Assembly (NCBI RefSeq): GCF_037327425.1 | Contig: NZ_CP147846.1 | Span: forward strand, 2,976,001 to 3,040,000 | Reading direction: 5' to 3' | Length of the DNA: 64,000 nucleotides | Origin: Rhodococcus sovatensis | Lineage (GTDB): Bacteria; Actinomycetota; Actinomycetes; Mycobacteriales; Mycobacteriaceae | Shown: positions 22,172 through 34,100 of the stretch, piece by piece | How the letters are laid out: each line of letters starts with the position of its first letter | Numbering within the stretch: the first letter of the stretch is position 1 | The notes under the pieces: generated by a model | The model's database searches: none | The model's input: the letters and a program-made list of their open reading frames with translations, nothing else | Told to the model about the DNA's origin: nothing | Translations under genes and position numbers: made by a program

Positions 22172-25100
22172 TTACCCATTGCGTTCGTCGTTCGCGTTCA
22201 GATACTCGTCGAGAATGGGCCCGACTACAGCGAGAGCGCTCGGGCCGGTCATATCCTCGTGTGCCGCAGCGACGACGACCTCTCGTATCTCGCTGACATG
22301 ATCGGTCCACTGGACGGCGGCCTCGACGCCCTCGGGGTGAGTACTGCCTGCAGTGAAGTACAACAGCGGCCGATCGAACTCGGCAGGTGCGTAGTCGTTG
22401 ATCTGCCCAGGCGCAGCCACCGCACCCGAATAAATCGAATGCAACTGTCCGGCAGTGAGTTCGACCGGGCCGTCGACGAGTGCAGCGGCAGCTCTTTCCG
22501 CCTGCTCGGCAGTCAGGACGGCCGGCACCGGCGCGCCTTCGGCGAGGACACCCGCCGGAACCAACAGCGCCTTCAGTTCCTCCTCGAACTCGTCCAAGCC
22601 GATGTGCAGGACCGAGTCCAACATCGTCAACGTGACCCGCTCGTCTGCGGCGCGCAACATCACTGCCATCGCGTGCGCGATGACACCGCCGAGCGACCAT
22701 CCGAGCAGATGGTAAGGGCCCGAAGGACGCACACGGCGAATTTCGTCGACGTAGCGGCTCGCATACTCCTCGATCGACGCCGGAACGGCCTCCGGCGTTG
22801 TCAGCCCCGGAGATTGAAGTCCGAAGACCGGACGGTTCTCGTCGAGGTATGCCACGACACCGGCGTACGGCCACGCGAATCCCAGCATCGGGTGTACGCA
22901 GAAAACCGGCGCTGCGTCCCCGCCGCGACGAAGCGGGAGAAGCACGGCGAGACTGTCGTCGACCGACCCTGCTGCGGCCGAACCGGATTCGTCGATCCTC
23001 CTGGCCAGATCATGGACGGTCCGGTCGGTGAAGAACCACTGGACCCGAATATCGGGCGCAACCTCTCGGCGTAGCTGAGCGACGGCTCGGGTTGCGACGA
23101 GCGAGTTGCCGCCCAACTCGAAGAAGTCGTCGTCGGCACCCACCCGATCGACACCCAACACATCGGCGAACACGCCGGCCACCGCAACCTCCGACTCCGA
23201 TGCCGGAGCACGGAATTCACGAACCACCGACACCGGCGCAGGCAACGCACTACGGTCCAACTTCCCCACCGGTGTCAGAGGCAACTCGTCGAGCACCATG
23301 ACCTGAGCCGGAACCATGTGACGCGGCAACCGCTCCTGCACCCAGCTCCGCACCTTCACAAGATCCAGATCCGCGTCGGCCGCGGGCATCACATAGGACA
23401 CCAGCACCGTCGCGCCTGCCACGCCCTCGTCTCCCGAACGTGCCACGGTCACCGCAAATTCCACGTCCGGATACGACGTCAGAACCGAGTCGATCTCACC
23501 CAATTCGATTCGGAAGCCTCGCACCTTCACCTGGAAATCGCTGCGCCCCAAATACTCGATCGACTCGGGCGCACCCGTGTCGTCGCCGATCCACCGAACC
23601 ATGTCACCGGTTCTGTACATGCGGTCGCCCCCGACGCCGAACGGGTTCGCAACGAACCGTTCGGCGGTGAGCCCGTACCGTCGGTGATAGCCACGCGCCA
23701 ATTGCAGACCGGCCAAATACAGTTCGCCGGTGACACCGACTGGGACCGGCGACAGATCAGCGTCCAACACCAGTGAGGTCATCCCTCGGACAGGACCGCC
23801 GATCGTCACGTCTGTACCCGGTACCAATGGGTCGGAGATGTTGGTCATGATCGTGGTCTCGGTCGGACCGTATCCGTTGAAGAACTCGCGGACGCCCCTG
23901 CCCTCACCACGCTCGACGGCCCACCGAGCAACCAGTTCCGGCGAGCACGCCTCGCCGCCCACCACCACCATCTGTAGGTCGACCAACCCCAGCGGGTCCA
24001 CCGATGCCAACGCTGCAGGCGTCACGAAAGCGTGCGAGACACGTTGGGTCACCAGCAGATCCCACAGATCGGTTCCACCGAACACGGACGCGTCTGCGAC
24101 CACCATCGTCGAGGACGCACCCACCGCCAGCAACAACTCGAGCATCGATGCATCGAAACTCGGTGAAGCGAAATGCAACGTTCGTGACTGCGCCGTCAAG
24201 CTGTAGCGATCCACTTGCTCCGCGCAGAAATTCGCCAATCCGGCCTGGGTGACCACGACGCCCTTCGGTACACCGGTCGATCCCGACGTGAAGACGACGT
24301 AGGCCGCCGAGTCCGGCGAGAGGTACCCGACCCGTTCCCTGGCCGACACCGGCTCGGCCGACAGCGACGCCAAAGACTCCTGCACAACCGGGTCGTCCAA
24401 CACGATCCACCGCACCCCGGACGGCAACTGCGTAACGAACTCGGTCGAGGTCACACCGATTCGCACACCCGAATCGACGACCATTCGTTCCACCCTGTCG
24501 GCCGGGTAGCCCGGATCGAGCGGCACAAGCGCGCCACCCGACTTCGCGACACCCCACACCGACGTGACGGAATCGACCGACCGCGGCAACGCAACACCGA
24601 TCAGATTGTCGGCCTCGGCACCGAGGGACAGCAACATCCGAGCCAACTGCGACGAGCGTGCGTCCAACTGCCGGTACGAGACCGTCTCGGACCCACTCAC
24701 CACCGCCGTCGCATCCGGGCCACGTTCGACTGCCTCTGCCAGCAGATCCGGCAACAGAACCGGTGGCACAGCCGGCCCACTGGACTTCGTGGTCAGCTCG
24801 ATGCGTTCGGACGCATCCAGCATGTCGATCGAACCGATCTTCACCTCGGGCTCGGACAACTGCTCCATGACGCGCGAAAGCCGTTGGGCCAGCGTTGTGA
24901 CCGATCCATCGTCGATAGTGTCACGACGGTATTTGAGGCGGATCTGGATCCGCGTGTCCACCGTCGTCACCAAGGTCAACGGATAGTGGCTTCCGTCAGC
25001 AGTGTCGACGCCCAACAACCGAAGGCCGTCGATGGAACCACCCTCGGCAATCGCGGATCGATCGACCGGGTAGGACTCGAACACCACGAGCGTGTCGAAG

Positions 25101-28100
25101 TTCGCTCCATCACCCGCCGCCTCGACAATCTCGGTCAATCCGGTGTAGTGATGGTCGAGCAAGTCCGCCTGCTGCGCTTGCAGTGACGACAAGTGTTGCG
25201 ACACCGTCGATTGGGGATCTACCGACACGCGAACCGGGACGGTGTTGATGAACAGCCCGACCATCGATTCGACTCCGGGAAGGTCTGCCGGACGGCCGGA
25301 CACGGTCGCCCCGAATGCGACGTCACGTCGAGCAAGCAATCGGCTCAGCACAATTCCCCAGGCGGCCTGGACCATCGTGTTCAGCGTGACTCCGATGTGC
25401 GAGGCAGCGGACGACAACCGCGTGGTGGTCTCCTCGGAGAGCGTCAGGGCGTACTCCCCCATACCAACTCCGGCTTCGGCGGAATGGCCGGCGAACAACA
25501 TCGTCGGTTCCGACACCGGCGCGAGGGCGAGCTTCCACGCTTCGGCGGATGCACGGCGGTCACGTTGTCCGAGCCATGCGAGGTAGTTCCGAAACGGACG
25601 GACCCTCGGTAGATGCGCGGAGTCACCGCTCGTGGCGTAGAGGAAGATCAGTTCCTGCATGAGCAACGGCATCGACCAACCGTCCAGCAGCACATGATGA
25701 TTGGTCACTACCAGTGTTGCGGTGACGCCCTCGGGATCGTTGCTACGACGAATGAGTGTGAATCGAAGTAGCGGCGGCGCAGCGAGGTCGAAACCGCGAA
25801 GCTTGTCCTCCGCGATGATGACGTCGGCATGCGACGCCATCGAGTCGGGATGTTCCCCGGTAAGGTCGATTTCCGTCCACTGAGGCGACACCCCGTCGAC
25901 GACGATCTGAACCGGAATACCGGTCTCGTCCTGAACGAACGCGGTTCGGAGGTTTGCGTGCCTGGTCACCAATGCCTGCGCCGCGAGGTGCAGCCGATCC
26001 GAGTCGACACTGCCGCCGAGGTCGAGCGAGATCTGCACGGTGTAGGCGTCCGAACTCGTCACGTCATCGAGGCCGCCGTGGAAGTACAACCCGGCTTGCA
26101 ACGGAGTCAACGGCCAGACGTCGGTCACCGAGCTGTACTCACCCTCCCATCGCTCGATGTCGGAGGACGAGGCCTGCACCAGGTCGAAGTCCGAAGCGGT
26201 ATGCCCACCGACGCCCTCGTTCCGGCAGTACTCGTCGAGGCGCCCCAGCGTGCGGACCCATAGATCGGCAAGTTCGCGAACATCCTCGGTTGCCAGCAGC
26301 CCAGACGGGAATGCCAATGAGCCGGTGAGTCGGTCGCCGATGACGACGGAGTTGATGTCGAGCGTCGCCATCGCGGACATGCCGGGCTCCGCTGCTCCGG
26401 CAAGATCTCCGAGATCGCCTGCAGGCAACCATCCGATTCCGCTGAACTCGTTCGGCACCGTTTCCTGGCCGACCCGTCCGAGGTAGTTGAACAGGATCTG
26501 CCCTGCACTCTCGGATGCAAGCCGGGCACCTGATTCCGGGTCCAGGTAGCGAAGTTGACCGAAGCCGATTCCACGGTCGGGCACACCGCGCAACGCCTCC
26601 TTGACGATTTTGACGGTTCGACCCAGATGCGCGCCACCGGACAGGGCGTCGTCGAGGTCGATATCGGCGAGGTCGAATCGAACCGGGAAGATGCTCGTGA
26701 ACCATCCGACCGTGCGCGAGAGATCGGCTCCGGGCACTGCGTCTTCTTCGCGCCCGTGCCCCTCGAACCGAATCAGTGCGGCACGGTCGTCCACCACGCC
26801 GCGTGACTGACGCCATCCACTCAACGCCAACGTGAACGCGGCGAGCAATCCGTCGCTGACGCTGCCGTGGAACAGTCTGGGCACGGTGGTCAACACCGTG
26901 TCGGTGACACCGGCGGATAGCTCGAATTCGACGCGCTCGACGGTGGACACGACATCCACCGCAGCATCGAACGGTCTTGACCCGAGGGGCGTGTCAGGGC
27001 CGCCCAGCACGCCTTCCCAGTATGCGAGCTCGCTGCGGCGCTGATCTGACACCGCCCCGTCGGCCAACCCGTGCGCCCATCGCCTAAAGGAGGTCCCGAC
27101 GGGCTCGAGTACGGGAACCTGGCCAGCTGACACCGCAATCCACGCCTTCACCAGGTCCGGGACGATGATTCGCCAGGACACCCCGTCGACGACGAGGTGA
27201 TGCGCCACGATCACGAGCCGCCCGGTCCTGGTCGGCTCACCGTCGACGAGTTCGGGATCGAGCCACACGAACTGAAGCACGACGCCATCGAACGGGTCGA
27301 GTCTGTCCATCGCCAGATCGGTCTCACGCAACGCCAGCTCTCGCATACCGTCCGCGTTTACCGACGCAGCGACGCCGACCCGGTGCACCAGAGCCAACGC
27401 GTCGACCGAACCGCGTTCGGCAACATGCTGAGTCGATATCCCGTCGACCGAGACCAGCCTCGAGCGCAGGACATCGTGATGATCGATCACAGCTTGGATC
27501 GTCGCGACGACGCCGCGCTCGTCGATTCCCGCGGGCAACTCGAGCGCCAAGTTCTGGGTGTAGCGCCCGAGACGGGGGCCACGCCCTAGCATCTGCACAA
27601 CGATCGGGGTCACCGGCATCGAGCCGACACCGCCGCCCGCCATCTCGGCGAGCGCGGACGAGCTGTCTGCGTCGATCGCGGTGGCGACCTCGGCGATTGC
27701 GGCGACGGTCTTGTGCTCGAATACGTTTCGAGCGGTGATGGACAGTCCCCTGGCTTTCACCCGGGACACGACTTGAATCGACATGATGCTGTCTCCGCCG
27801 AGAGCGAAGAACGAGTCGTGAATTCCTACCCGGTCGACGCCCAGTACGTCGGCGAACACGTCGCCGACGACGCGCTCGGCCTCGGTCGTAGGCGCCTGAA
27901 ATTCGGTCGTTTGCACTGTCGGCGCGGGCAAGGCACGACGATCGAGCTTGCCGTTGACGGTCAACGGAATCGAATCCAAGACCACGAACGCGGCGGGCAC
28001 CATGTACTCGGGGACAGCAGCCGAGATCTGTTCACGCAGATCGTCGGTGTCGAGGGACGAGCCGGTAGCAGGAACCACGTAGGCCACGAGGCGAGGCGAA

Positions 28101-31100
28101 CCCGGTGTGTCCTCACGCGCTATCACTGCGACCTGCGCTACCCGATCGAGTTCGAGAATCACCGATTCGATTTCGCCGAGTTCGATGCGGAACCCACGGA
28201 TCTTCACCTGATCGTCGGCACGGCCGACGAATTCCAGTTCCCCTGCGGTGTTCCAGCGGGCGACGTCTCCGGATCTGTACAGACGTGAACCGCTGCCCTC
28301 GAACGGGTCCGCGACGAATCGCGTCGCGGTCAGCGCATACTTCCCGAGATAACCGCGCGCCAACTGCTCGCCACCGATATACAACTCACCCGCTACACCA
28401 CGCGGGACCGGAGCGAGTCGCGAATCGAGTACGTGAATTCGGAGACCGGGAATCGGGCGTCCGACAACGGAACCCGACGCCGATGCGACGAGCGCACTGT
28501 CGAGTTCACGGTGCGAGACGTGCACGGTTGTCTCGGTGATTCCGTACATGTTCACCAAGCGCGGTGACCGATCGCCGTAGCGGTCGATCCACGACGACAG
28601 CCGACGTAGTTCGAGTGCCTCACCACCGAAGATGATGTAGCGCAGGCAGGCCAGTTCCGATCCACCTTCGATACGGTCGATCTCGGCCAGCTGATAGAAC
28701 GCCGACGGAGTCTGGTTGAGCACCGTGACCTTCTCGCGGATCAACAATTGCCGGAACAGATCCGGCGATCGCGATGTGAAGTAGTCGACCACGACGAGAG
28801 TCCCGCCGTGCAGCAGGGGACCCCACAGCTCCCATACCGAGAAGTCGAATGCGTACGAGTGGAACAGCGTCCACACATCGTCGGGTCCGAACGCGAACAA
28901 CGGATCGGTACCGTCGAGCAGTCGGCCGACTGCACTGTGTGGCACCGCAACGCCTTTCGGCAGGCCGGTCGACCCGGACGTGTAGATCACGTATGCCACA
29001 TCCGAAGGCCGCAGAGGCGCCGTCCGCTCGTGGTCGCCGACAGGTCCGGCGGAGTACCCATCGAGTTCGAGTGTGTCCAGATCGAGTACCGCGACGCTCG
29101 ACCCAACCGCTGCGTCTCGACCAGACCAGGTCAGCACGACAGTCGGTGCCGAGTCGCCGAGCACGTAGTCGATTCGCTCCTGCGGGTACGACGGGTCGAT
29201 CGGCACGTAACCTGCGCCCGATGCGATGACGGCGAGAACAGCGACCACGAGATCGACGGACCTCGGCAGCATGACCGCGACGACGGCTTCCGGCCCCACG
29301 CCGCTGTCGATGAGAGCTCGCGCAAGTCTGTTGGCTCGCTGCGCGAGCTCTCCGTAGCTCAGTCGCACGTCCTCGAACACGAGTGCCTGCGCCGCAGGCG
29401 ACGCCGCTACCGTCTCGTCGAATCGGGCGGCCAAGGTCCGATCGACAGGTGGGGCGACCGGCACCTGATCTGCGCCGGACCACCGCTGCAGTACCAACTC
29501 TCGCTCGCCCGGACCGAACACATCCACGTCGGCCACCGCGGCGTCCGGATTCGCGAGAACTCCGTGCAGCACGCGAACGAATCGGTCGGCGAATACGACG
29601 ACTGTCTCGCGGTCGAACAGGTCCTGGGCAAAAGCGATTTGCACCGAAAGTTCCCGATTGGAGTCGGTACCGCCCGCCTCGAACAGAGTCACTTGTAGGT
29701 CGAACTTGGCGACCTCGAAGTCGATGTCGACCGGCGTGACTTTCAGCTCTGGGAGTTCGAAAGCACGTCGCTCCATGTTCTGGAAAGCCAATATCACCTG
29801 GAAGAGTGGGTGCCGGGCCTGGGACCGCTCGGGATCCACAGCATCGACGACGCGCTCGAACGGGATGTCCGCGTGAGCGAACGCTTCGAGATCGACCTCA
29901 CGCGTCGCGGCGAGCAGCTCGGAGAAATTCGCACCGAGATCGAGTTCGGTACGAAGCACCAGGGTGTTGACGAACATCCCGATGACGTCGTCGAGAGACG
30001 CCTCGCCTCGACCGGCGACGGGCGTACCGATCGCGATGTCGTCGGTTCCGGACAGTCGTGCCAGCACAACCGCAAGAACAGTGTGGACCGCCATGAACAG
30101 GGACGAATTATGTTCACGGGCAAGAACATCGAGCGCCTCGACGCTCGCGCCGTCGATGACAGTGGTCACGGTGCCACCGATGTTGGTTGCCACTGCCGGA
30201 CGGGGACGATCCTGTGGTAGCGAGATTTCGGGTGCGAGACCGGAGAGCTTGTCGGTCCAGTAGGACAGCTGCCCCGCGGCGAGTGACTCGGGATCGGACT
30301 CCAGACCCAGTGAAGCACGTTGCCACAGAGCATAATCGGCGTATTGCACTGGAAGCGGCGACCAGTTCGGCGACTGACCCGACGCCCGCGCCAGATAAGC
30401 CGAGACGATGTCGCGGGCGAGCGGGCCCATCGAATAGCCGTCGGAACCGATGTGGTGGACGACCATGGCGAGCACGTGGTCGTTGTCGCCCAGAGCGTAG
30501 AGCTCGGCGCGCACCGGGATTTCGTTCGCGACGTCGAATCCACGCCCGAAGAGATCACGAAGGCGCATCTCGACGTCCGACTCGGATACCGCCGCGGGCG
30601 TCAGGTGCAGACCGGCCGCAGGCCTGATGTCCTGCCTGGCCTGTCCGTCGACGGCCGGATAGACGGTGCGCAGTGATTCGTGCCGGTCGATCACGTCGTC
30701 GACCGCAGCACTCAGGGCGAGAACGTCGAGTACACCCTGCAGCCGAATTGCGACCGGGAGGTTGTAGGCGGCCGAAGCGGTATCGAGCTGATTGAGAAAC
30801 CACATGCGCTGCTGCGCAAGCGACAATGGAATCTGCGCCGGTCGAACCTGTCTCGTGAGTTGTGCGCGCCTGCCACTGCCGACCGAACTTTCGATCCGCT
30901 CGGCGAGTGCCGCGACTCCGGCCGCTTCGAACAACAGCCGAACCGGCACGCGGGCATCGAGGGCGTCACCGAGTCTGGCGACCACCCGGGTGGCGATGAG
31001 CGAATTGCCGCCGAGCGTGAAGAAGTCGTCGTCGAGACCGACCCTGTCGACCCCGAGGACGTCCGCGAACGTCGCGGCGACGATCTCTTCGACCAGGGTC

Positions 31101-34100
31101 GTCGGCGCTCTGAATTCGGTGGCCGCAAATGTCGGCTGAGGGAGCGCTTTTCGGTCCAGTTTTCCGCTCGAGTTCAACGGGAACTCGTCGAGGACGACGA
31201 CGGCCGTCGGGATCATGTAGCTCGGGAGCACACCACCGAGATCGGATCGCGCGGCGACGTCGTCGACCGAGCGCCCCGGAGCCGGTACGACGTACGCGAC
31301 GAGGTGGTCACCGGTTGGCAGGGCGACCACGAGCACGACCGCCTGGTTGACACTCGGATTCGCGAGAAGAGCCGCCTCGATCTCGCCCAGCTCGATTCGC
31401 TGACCTCGGAACTTCACCTGAAAGTCCGTGCGGCCGATGTACTCGAGCACACCCGGTTCGCCGGGACTGCCCGCACGCCACCGAGCGAGATCTCCCGTTC
31501 GATACATGCGGGATCCGGGTGCGCCGAAGGGATCGGCAACGAAGCGGTCGGAAGTAAGGTCGGGTCGACGCAGATACCCGCGGGCAAGCTGCACCCCGGA
31601 GAGGTACAGCTCCCCCGCCGTACCTGCCGGGACCACCTGCAACCGTGAGTCGAGGACTACGGCCGTCGTATTCCATTCAGGTCTGCCGATGGGCACAGAG
31701 CCGCGATCCGCCTCGGTCGCCTCCCAGTACGTCACCGACACGGCTGCCTCCGTCGGGCCGTACAGATTGTGCAGCCCAGCCGAGGACACCGATCGGAATG
31801 CCTCGGCAGTTTCGATCGGGAACGCTTCGCCGATGACGAACACGTGGCGCAGGCTTGCGCATCGAGCCGCTGAAGCATGGGCGGTGAACATTGCCAACAT
31901 CGACGGCACGAAGTCGGTAAGGGTGATCGAATGCTCCGCGATCAGATCGGCGATGTATTCCGAATCTCGGTGTCCGTCCGGGGTCGCGAGCACGAGTGCC
32001 GCCCCCACCTGCAGAGGAAGAAAGAACCCCCACAGTGAGACATCGAACGTCGTGGCCGTCTTCTGCAGGTACAGGTCTGCTTCACTGAGACCGTATTCCG
32101 TTCGCATCCAGGCCATCTGGTTGACCACCGCGCGGTGGGACACGGCAACGCCCTTGGGTTTGCCGGTCGAACCCGAGGTGAAGATCACGTACGCGGTGTT
32201 GTCCGGTCGAAGCGAGGCAGTGCGTCCGGCATCGGCGAGGGAAGCTCGGCTCGATTCGATGGAGGGGAGGCCAGCGACGTCGAGCACGGCGACATCGCCG
32301 AAGAGGTCGCGGTCGCCGTCTCCCGACACCAGCACACAGAACGGCTCCGCGGCCTGCAGGATGTACCGAACGCGGCTCTCGGGATGGTCGGGATCCACGG
32401 GAACGAAGGCCGCACCCGCACGAAGAATGGCATAGATGCCGACGACCAGATCCAGGGATCGTCGGATCGCCACAGCGACGCGAGCTTCGGGACCGACTCC
32501 ACGATCGATCAGCGCACGAGCCACTGCGTCGACGTGTGCGTCGAACTCCCGGTAGGTGAGGGACCGGCCTTCGAACACGACGGCAACATGGTCGGCGTGA
32601 GTCACTACGCGCTTGTCGTACTCCGACAGCAGAGTCGGCTCGAAGTCCAGTTCTCGATCGGTTTCGTTCCACTCCTGCAGCAACACTCGGCTCTCGACGC
32701 TGTCGACGAGTTCGAAGTCACCCACCAATTCAGTGGGATCCGCTGCGATCGCGTCCAGCAGGCGAACGTAACGGCGAGCAATGGACTGGACCGTGGACTG
32801 GTCGAACAACGCTGTCGCATAGAGAATTTGCGCAGCGATCGCGCCCGTTTCGCCGTCCCAGGCGTCGGTACCGGCCAACGTGAACTGCAGATCGAATTTG
32901 GCGAGCGCGCCGTCCATCGACAACGGTGTGACGGCGAGAGCTGGAAGCTCCAGGGATTGCTGCGCCATGTTCTGGAAGAACATGGCGACCTGGAAGATCG
33001 GGTGCCGCGAGGGCGACCGCTCCGGGTCGAGAACCTCGACGAGTCGTTCGAAGGGGACGGCGTCGTGGCCGAACGCGTCCAGATCCGACTCCTGTACCCG
33101 TGCAAGAAGATCTACGAAGGTCTCGGCCGGGTCGAACCGAGTACGCAACGGAAGGGTGTTGACGAACATTCCGACGAGATCGTCGAGCTGTTCGTCGCCG
33201 CGCCCCGCGATCGGCGCACCGACGACGATGTCGTCGGTGTTGGACAACCGGGCAAGCAGCACCGCCAACGCGGCGTGGGCGACCATGAAGAACGTGGCGT
33301 TCTTGGACTTCGCAAGTTCGAGGAGCGCTCGGTGTGTTGTGCCCGAGATCTCGAACTCCACGGTGGCACCGACACTGGACTGTACCGCCGGACGTGGCCG
33401 ATCGGTCGGAAGGTCGAGCTGAGCCGGAACAGACGCCAACTCCGATCTCCAGAACGCCTCCTGCATCGCGATAGGCGAGGTCGGATCGTCGCTCGAGCCC
33501 AGAACGTGCTGCTGCCACAGCGTGTAGTCGACGTATTGAACGGGCAGAGGAGCCCAGTTCGGTTCATGGCCGTCGACGCGAGAAAGATAGGCCGTCATCA
33601 GATCTCGCGTCAGTGGCGCCAGCGAGGCACCGTCGGCGCTGATGTGGTGGGTGACGAGTGCAAGCACGTAATCCTCGTCGGCGACTTCGAACAACCGGGC
33701 TCGCAGCGGAACTTCGGCTGCCAGGTCGAACGCAGTGAGCGCCATCTCGCGCAACGCATCGGCGATCTCGGATTCCGCCGACCGGATCGGGTCCAGCCGT
33801 GGCGCGACGTCCTCGGCCCGAAGGACAGATTGATGACCGACACCGTCGGTATCGGGATAGTAGGTGCGAAGCGACTCGTGCCGCTCCACCACGTCCACCA
33901 CTGCCTGCGCGAGCGCACTCACATCGAGCTTGCCCGTCAGCCGCACTGCGAGCGGGAGGTTGTTGATCGCGGACTCGGGCTCCAGCCGGTTCATGAACCA
34001 CATGCGGCGCTGCGCAAGTGACAGCGGAATCGAATCCGGACGTGGACCGGCGGTCAGAGGTGTGCGACGCCCGACATCGCCCTGCGCATCGATCGACTCG

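Noticed and set aside
20907..22874. A 655-codon extension of the mycolyltransferase frame into NRPS-D
   Set aside because: The signal peptide and ribosome binding site place the start at 21983; the upstream part is an out-of-frame reading of NRPS-D.
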